17,633 nucleotides of DNA from positions 1-17,633 of the forward strand of contig JAITHM010000077.1 in the NCBI GenBank assembly GCA_031279965.1. Direction: 5' to 3'. This document shows, one piece after another, positions 14,064-17,633 of this stretch. The notes under the pieces were generated by a model. The model was not told the DNA's origin. It saw only the letters and a program-made list of their open reading frames with translations, and did not search any database. The position numbers were made by a program, and so were the translations under genes. This DNA comes from Spirochaetaceae bacterium (GTDB taxonomy: Bacteria > Spirochaetota > Spirochaetia > Treponematales > Breznakiellaceae). Each line of letters begins with the position of its first letter. The stretch's first letter is position 1.

Positions 14064-16745
14064 TTATGACGGTGGTGTAAGCACCGAATCGATAAGATTT
14101 TTCATATTGGGGTCAAGATCTTCTTTTTTTTCTTCTTTAGTGACAAGTCCTGATGTGCTGATATACGGAACGCCGCCCCGCTCTTTAATAACATCGGGAC
14201 TTTCCACATCAGCAAAAAGTTCTTCTGCCGGAGAAGATATTTCCATGTCCATATCAAAATCATGGTCCCAATTGCTGTCGTTTTCTGGAGCAAATTCAAT
14301 GCGTTTTGCAAGTTCATTCACATTGGCGCCAGGTTCGGTGCTCTCTTTTGCCGGTTCGGTGAAGAGTGCTGCCGCTTGCACTTGCTGAAGCTCATCTTCG
14401 GTTACTTCGTCAAAGCTTTCAACATTGTAGAGCTCGTTTTCTACCGGCGGGAGCGTGTCTACGAAAACTTCGGTTATGCCGGCGGCTTGAACTGGCGCCT
14501 GCTTTTTCGCATCCGGTGGAGTAGATGGAGGGGGAGGGGCTGGCGGAATGGCAGAAACAGGCGGCGGCGGCAGGGGAGTTTCTGTTGGGGACGGCGGCGG
14601 CGCTGCCGCAGGAACCGGCGTTGCTGCACGTATAGAGCGGGCAGGTGCACGTTCAGGCCGCCGCCCGCTGAGTTTTGTAACAAAATTCCCGTAGGAAAAA
14701 TCGTCTGAGTTAAGCGTAGTTTCCGCCTCTTCGCTGTCAATGCCTTGGAAGGGGTCTTCTTCCAGAAACGGCGCATCCAATGCGTTAGAGGATGCTGGAG
14801 CACCGCCTTTTGTGCTAAGCCGCTGCTTTTTGGTATTTTGGTTCTGATCTTCTTGTTCGCGGCGGGCATTGCGGGCAATCTCACTCATAATGCTTGCTGA
14901 AATTTGGGTAAGAACTTTGTCTGTGCCTTGCACCGGCGGCTGTCTGGCAGTTTGAGCTGCGGAAGAAGAAACATCTGGCGCAGGAGTTTGCGGCAGCGGG
15001 GCGGGAGATGGCGCAGGATCCGCGGCCTGTGACGGTGACGGAACTGAAAACGGCTCAACTTGCGGAAGAGCTTCTTCGAACCACGCATTTTCGTCAAGTT
15101 CGATAGGCGCATCTTCATCTTCAAAATCATCATAAAAGTAATCGTCGTCATCTTCCCAGTCTTCGCTGCTGGTAAACGGATTCGCCGTCGTAGGAAGTGC
15201 TTCAAGGTCTTCCAATTCTTCCAGTTCTTCCGGCTCATTCTGCGTGGAAAAAACGTTTTCAGACTGCGGCGGTGCGGCAGGTTCCTTCGGTACGGGACTT
15301 TCGGGCAGTGCTTCAGGAATAAGTTCCTCGACCGGTTCAAGCGCCGGCAGAAGCTCTTCAACTTCGACGGGCTCGGCCACGACAGGCTGAGTTTTAGCAG
15401 GCTGGGCGGCAGCTTCCGGCAGAGCAGATGGATGAGGCGGCGGGGGGGGAGGGGGTCTGTCTCTTGTGCTTAATGCCGAAGCCGCTTTTAAAATCCGCTT
15501 AAGTATGTCTTCAATTTTTTCTTCATCAAGACGTTCTATATCGCTTCGTGAACGATTACCGATAACACCGACCAGTTCATCCCATGATTTATCAAAAAAT
15601 GAATCTATATACTTAAAGACACCCTCATTGCGCTTGCGCTGATTTGTTGAAAAACCCCTCAGCAGTTCATCGCGCATTTCTTCGCGGCGTTGGGCAAGAT
15701 CGCGTTTCCACTGCCGCCAGTCCATATCGTTTTTCAACTCAAAATATTCGTTAAGAAGATTTACCTGGAGCCGCTTCATCCGGTGCTGCACAATGGTAAC
15801 AGGATCCTGTCGTGCGTTAAGGCACCAAAATAGAATGATGTATAAGGTTATGCCAAAAACGGCAAGTATCAGCATTTTAAGCGCAAAAGGCACCTCAAAA
15901 AGGCTTTCGCTCAACAGAATACCGGTAAAGAAACCTTCGCGGCTTTTGGCGGTAAAGAGGGCGAATGACGCCTGTTCTGAATGAACAACGCTTCGTTCTG
16001 CCACGCCATCCCGCCAGGCCTGCATGATGGTGTTTTTGAGCGTACCATCCGCCGCGCCGCGCAGTCCGGCGATAATCCCGCTTGGATTAGAAATGACGGA
16101 AATCTGTTCGCCTATCCCGATAAGGCCGCTTGCAAGCAGTTGGTCGGCAATAGCACGAACAGCAAGAGAAAACAGCGCTACTCCCTGCCGTTGTCCATCG
16201 ATGCCGTTAACCGGCAGATAAAAAACTAATCGTTCTTCGTCACCGTCAAATATAATGCCACCGTCAGAAACAATCATTGCCGGTGTTATCGGAATAAAGC
16301 GCGGAACTTCTGTCCAGGGGCGATAGGCGGCGGTGGTTGTTCCCGCAGGGATGACAAGATCGGCCGCTTCTTCCGTTGAAAAATGAATACGATTTCCCGC
16401 CATATCAATAAAGCGCACCCATTGCAGAGCCGGAATCGCCGTCATAAGCTCGCCGAAAATCCGGCGGCGTTCAAAAATATCAGCTTGGTGCTGTTGAACG
16501 CTAAAACTCCGGTGGGCAGCATCTGCTGAAAGTGTTTGAGCGAAGGTTGTGGTAAGTTTGGAAAAAAAGTCTGAAAGGACTACCGTTTGGCTGTTAAGTT
16601 TGTGCTGCGCTTCGCGGTTAATTGCCGGCACATAAAATGACGCTTCGATTAAGCCAAAAAGCCCTGTCCATGCAGTCAATGCACAGCCTGCTACAACAAT
16701 TGCCGTAATAAGCAAACACAGCATAGCTTTTTTGGGAGCGCTCAT
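14064..16745 (-). CDS. Large two-TM protein with extracytoplasmic sensor-like domain and Pro/acid-rich tail
   Basis: 893 residues. TM1 is at about 7-33 and TM2 at about 288-310, with an intervening extracytoplasmic region of about 255 residues. That region contains WVRFIDMAGNRIHFS, LVFYLPVNG and ISVISNPSGII, the style of a double-Cache sensor domain. After TM2 comes a helical cytoplasmic part to about 420 (charged, WRQWKRDLAQRREEMRDELLRG), then about 440 low-complexity residues: seven prolines at 431-437, strings of acidic residues such as EDDDDYFYDDFEDED, and repeated P/A/E-rich linkers. No kinase, methyl-accepting or other output domain is recognised. It precedes ruvB by 8 bases and is probably co-transcribed; from memory, treponemes have a similar hypothetical gene next to ruvB, which I could not verify. 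The start at 16743-16745 has no clear ribosome site. Function unknown. Confidence 0.82.
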   Translation of the reverse strand: MSAPKKAMLCLLITAIVVAGCALTAWTGLFGLIEASFYVPAINREAQHKLNSQTVVLSDFFSKLTTTFAQTLSADAAHRSFSVQQHQADIFERRRIFGELMTAIPALQWVRFIDMAGNRIHFSTEEAADLVIPAGTTTAAYRPWTEVPRFIPITPAMIVSDGGIIFDGDEERLVFYLPVNGIDGQRQGVALFSLAVRAIADQLLASGLIGIGEQISVISNPSGIIAGLRGAADGTLKNTIMQAWRDGVAERSVVHSEQASFALFTAKSREGFFTGILLSESLFEVPFALKMLILAVFGITLYIILFWCLNARQDPVTIVQHRMKRLQVNLLNEYFELKNDMDWRQWKRDLAQRREEMRDELLRGFSTNQRKRNEGVFKYIDSFFDKSWDELVGVIGNRSRSDIERLDEEKIEDILKRILKAASALSTRDRPPPPPPPHPSALPEAAAQPAKTQPVVAEPVEVEELLPALEPVEELIPEALPESPVPKEPAAPPQSENVFSTQNEPEELEELEDLEALPTTANPFTSSEDWEDDDDYFYDDFEDEDAPIELDENAWFEEALPQVEPFSVPSPSQAADPAPSPAPLPQTPAPDVSSSAAQTARQPPVQGTDKVLTQISASIMSEIARNARREQEDQNQNTKKQRLSTKGGAPASSNALDAPFLEEDPFQGIDSEEAETTLNSDDFSYGNFVTKLSGRRPERAPARSIRAATPVPAAAPPPSPTETPLPPPPVSAIPPAPPPPSTPPDAKKQAPVQAAGITEVFVDTLPPVENELYNVESFDEVTEDELQQVQAAALFTEPAKESTEPGANVNELAKRIEFAPENDSNWDHDFDMDMEISSPAEELFADVESPDVIKERGGVPYISTSGLVTKEEKKEDLDPNMKNLIDSVLTPPS
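15442..15449 (-). repeat. Homopolymer tract C8 in the coding strand of the large membrane protein
   Basis: Eight G on the plus strand (C8 in the message) encode part of the seven-proline run right after TM2 and the helical part. A slip of one base would shift the frame and remove the whole low-complexity tail. Confidence 0.85.
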
Positions 16746-16784
16746 ACTTCATACTACACAACTTTGCCCTTAAATGGTAGCCCG

Positions 16785-16821
16785 TCATCAGAGCGAACAG
16801 TCGTTAGCGCCGCGCTGATGA
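16785..16821. repeat. Imperfect inverted repeat upstream of the large membrane protein gene
   Basis: TCATCAGAGCG (16785-16795) pairs with CGCGCTGATGA (16811-16821), 10 of 11 positions, around a 15-base loop. It lies between the terminator of the small lipoprotein gene and the start at 16745. It could be an operator or a transcript hairpin; there is no T-run. Confidence 0.35.
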
Positions 16822-16840
16822 TAAGGCAACACTCAACAAC

Positions 16841-16872
16841 AAAAAGGGCGCAGTTCCGGTTGAACCGCGCCC
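16841..16872 (-). terminator. Rho-independent terminator of the small lipoprotein gene
   Basis: On the minus strand GGGCGCGGTTC pairs with GAACTGCGCCC (one mismatch) around a 5-base loop and is followed by TTTTT (16841-16845). It lies 20 bases after the lipoprotein stop, so the lipoprotein gene and the large membrane protein gene are separate transcripts. Confidence 0.85.
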
Positions 16873-16891
16873 CGTGCCGGCTTTGCCTTAA

Positions 16892-17257
16892 TTAGTTAGC
16901 CGGTTTATAAACTGTGTCGTCGCCCAAGTTGAGCGTCGTGCCTTTGATGGAATAAGAACCGACAGCGGTGCCGTTCACTGTGAGCACTCCGTCGCGTGTA
17001 CTCCAGTAGCCTCCTTCGAAGGGATTGAAACTGAAAAACGTAGTGTCCGGGTTAAACTCATACTTGATACTCCCGCGGTTGCCGTTATCAGCAGCCGTCT
17101 GTGAGGTATACCACGTGCCGACAAGCCGAGCATCTATTGTAATGTCGCTCGTGCCGTCATCGCAGCCGGCAAAACTCAAACCAATTACCGCCGCCAGGGC
17201 GACAGCGCACAAGGACATCAGCCCGGTGCGTCCGAAAACCATCATCTTGTTCTTCAT
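16892..17257 (-). CDS. Small lipoprotein with lipocalin-like GTWY motif
   Basis: 121 residues. The N-terminus MKNKMMVFGRTGLM is basic, followed by a hydrophobic run and the lipobox SFAGC, so Cys32 is the probable lipidation site. The mature part contains RLVGTWYTSQ, then KYEFNPDTTFF, GGYWSTRDGVLTVNG and YSIKGTTLNLG, a short series of beta-strands. This is the pattern of the small 'GTW' lipocalin-like lipoproteins common in treponemes. The ATG at 17255-17257 has AAGGAAG about seven bases upstream; a longer frame to 17323 has no such support. It has its own terminator. Substrate or partner unknown. A surface or periplasmic lipid-anchored location is inferred. Confidence 0.85.
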   Translation of the reverse strand: MKNKMMVFGRTGLMSLCAVALAAVIGLSFAGCDDGTSDITIDARLVGTWYTSQTAADNGNRGSIKYEFNPDTTFFSFNPFEGGYWSTRDGVLTVNGTAVGSYSIKGTTLNLGDDTVYKPAN

Positions 17258-17324
17258 AATGAACTTCCTTTGCGGTCTTTCCCGCCGTCTTATATTGAGA
17301 GGCCTCCACGAGGCCGCCCCCAAA

Positions 17325-17342
17325 CGCCGGATGTCTCCGGCG
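17325..17342. repeat. Short inverted repeat
   Basis: CGCCGGA (17325-17331) and TCCGGCG (17336-17342) form a perfect 7-bp stem around TGTC. It lies in the 220-base non-coding stretch upstream of the small lipoprotein gene. No T-run follows on either strand, so it is not a standard terminator. Confidence 0.4.
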
Positions 17343-17355
17343 GAATTGGCAGTTT

Positions 17356-17386
17356 AGTGGGCAGTGGACAGTGGGGAGTGGGCAGC
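17356..17386 (+). repeat. Heptamer array (AGTGGNN), left arm of an inverted pair
   Basis: Four adjacent 7-base units (AGTGGGC, AGTGGAC, AGTGGGG, AGTGGGC) then AGC. It matches, in reverse complement, the heptamer array at 17445-17467. The region has no plausible gene. Confidence 0.75.
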
Positions 17387-17444
17387 GATTTTTGTTAGCT
17401 AGAGACGATATCAATGGTAGGTAACGTATACCGGCCTGAAGCTG

Positions 17445-17467
17445 CTGTCCACTGTCCACTGTCCACT
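17445..17467 (+). repeat. Heptamer array (CTGTCCA), right arm of an inverted pair
   Basis: Just over three perfect copies of CTGTCCA. The reverse complement, TGGACAG, is the same unit as in the array at 17356-17386. The two arms are 58 bases apart and could form a stem. The 220 bases from 17258 to 17477 hold these arrays and the short inverted repeat at 17325 but no gene I can support. Confidence 0.8.
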
Positions 17468-17477
17468 AATCACTCCC

Positions 17478-17633
17478 TTACGGTATCAGCGCCGAAACTA
17501 CCGGCCCCCACGGCCCCTTTTTGCCCTCGTTTTCGATCTGCACAGCGAAATACGCCGTCTTCCCTGAGTCTTCAAACTGAAATTCAATCACGTCTTTCTT
17601 GCGCTTAGTGAAAAACGATTCGTGCAGTTCCTG
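17478..17633 (-). CDS. C-terminal fragment of a beta-strand-rich protein (runs off right edge)
   Basis: Reading leftward from the window edge, 51 codons are open and end at TAA (17478-17480). The translation contains RKKDVIEFQFEDSGKTAYF, then AVQIENEGKKGPWGPVVSALIP at the end. The pattern of alternating strands with a K-GPWGP turn is like the last strands of a fibronectin-type or Ig-like domain, and I associate this kind of C-terminus with a recurring hypothetical family in gut bacteria (from memory, not verified). The start and most of the protein lie outside the window. The frame at 17414-17608 on the other strand is a shadow. Confidence 0.65.
   Translation of the reverse strand, partial: QELHESFFTKRKKDVIEFQFEDSGKTAYFAVQIENEGKKGPWGPVVSALIP

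Noticed and set aside
14262..15473. Plus-strand frames rich in Arg/Phe opposite the large membrane protein
   Set aside because: They are the complement of a proline- and acid-rich coding region, which yields such composition automatically; no start signals.
17356..17467. CRISPR-like repeat array
   Set aside because: Units are only 7 bases, are adjacent without spacers, and no cas gene is near.

Overview
The window looks like about 17.6 kb of a host-associated spirochaete chromosome, most likely a Treponema-type bacterium such as the termite-gut treponemes. This is inferred from roughly 50% GC, a V-type ATPase subunit D, spirochaetal-looking lipoproteins with loose lipoboxes, a ruvB gene beside a large treponeme-like membrane protein, and a right-edge fragment of a kind I associate with gut spirochaetes. 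I see no rRNA, tRNA, CRISPR array, transposase or prophage. Species cannot be named from the sequence alone.

Layout. 1-875 (-): 5' part of a secreted, probably outer-membrane, protein that runs off the left edge. 957-1772 (-): helical protein of unknown function, with its own candidate promoter. 1852-3171 (-): guanine deaminase, preceded at 3283-3783 (-) by moaC (molybdenum cofactor synthesis). 3991-7716 (+): a 1241-residue lipoprotein with a strong promoter, seven cadherin-like beta-sandwich repeats and a glycine-rich tail interrupted by a hydrophobic insert; a bidirectional terminator follows. 7805-8992 (-): stand-alone tryptophan synthase beta chain. 9109-10860 (+): secreted transglutaminase-like protein. 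10876-11998 (-): a V-type ATPase subunit D gene overlapping a universal-stress-protein gene. 12106-12993 (+): an F-type ATP synthase gamma subunit, divergent from subunit D. 13012-16745 (-): ruvB behind a large two-TM protein with a proline/acid-rich cytoplasmic tail. 16892-17257 (-): small lipoprotein with a terminator. 17356-17467: inverted heptamer repeat arrays. 17478-17633 (-): 3' end of another gene.

How the genes fit together. moaC and guaD fit purine catabolism: guanine deaminase makes xanthine, and the next enzyme in that path (xanthine dehydrogenase) usually needs molybdopterin. The two big secreted proteins and the edge fragments suggest an envelope and host/substrate-contact repertoire. 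ruvB and its membrane neighbour are probably co-transcribed.

The most unusual locus is 10876-12993. Two rotor-shaft subunits from two different rotary ATPase classes (V-type D and F-type gamma) are transcribed back to back from adjacent promoters, with no other ATPase subunit gene in the window, and a stress-protein domain gene is overlapped with subunit D.
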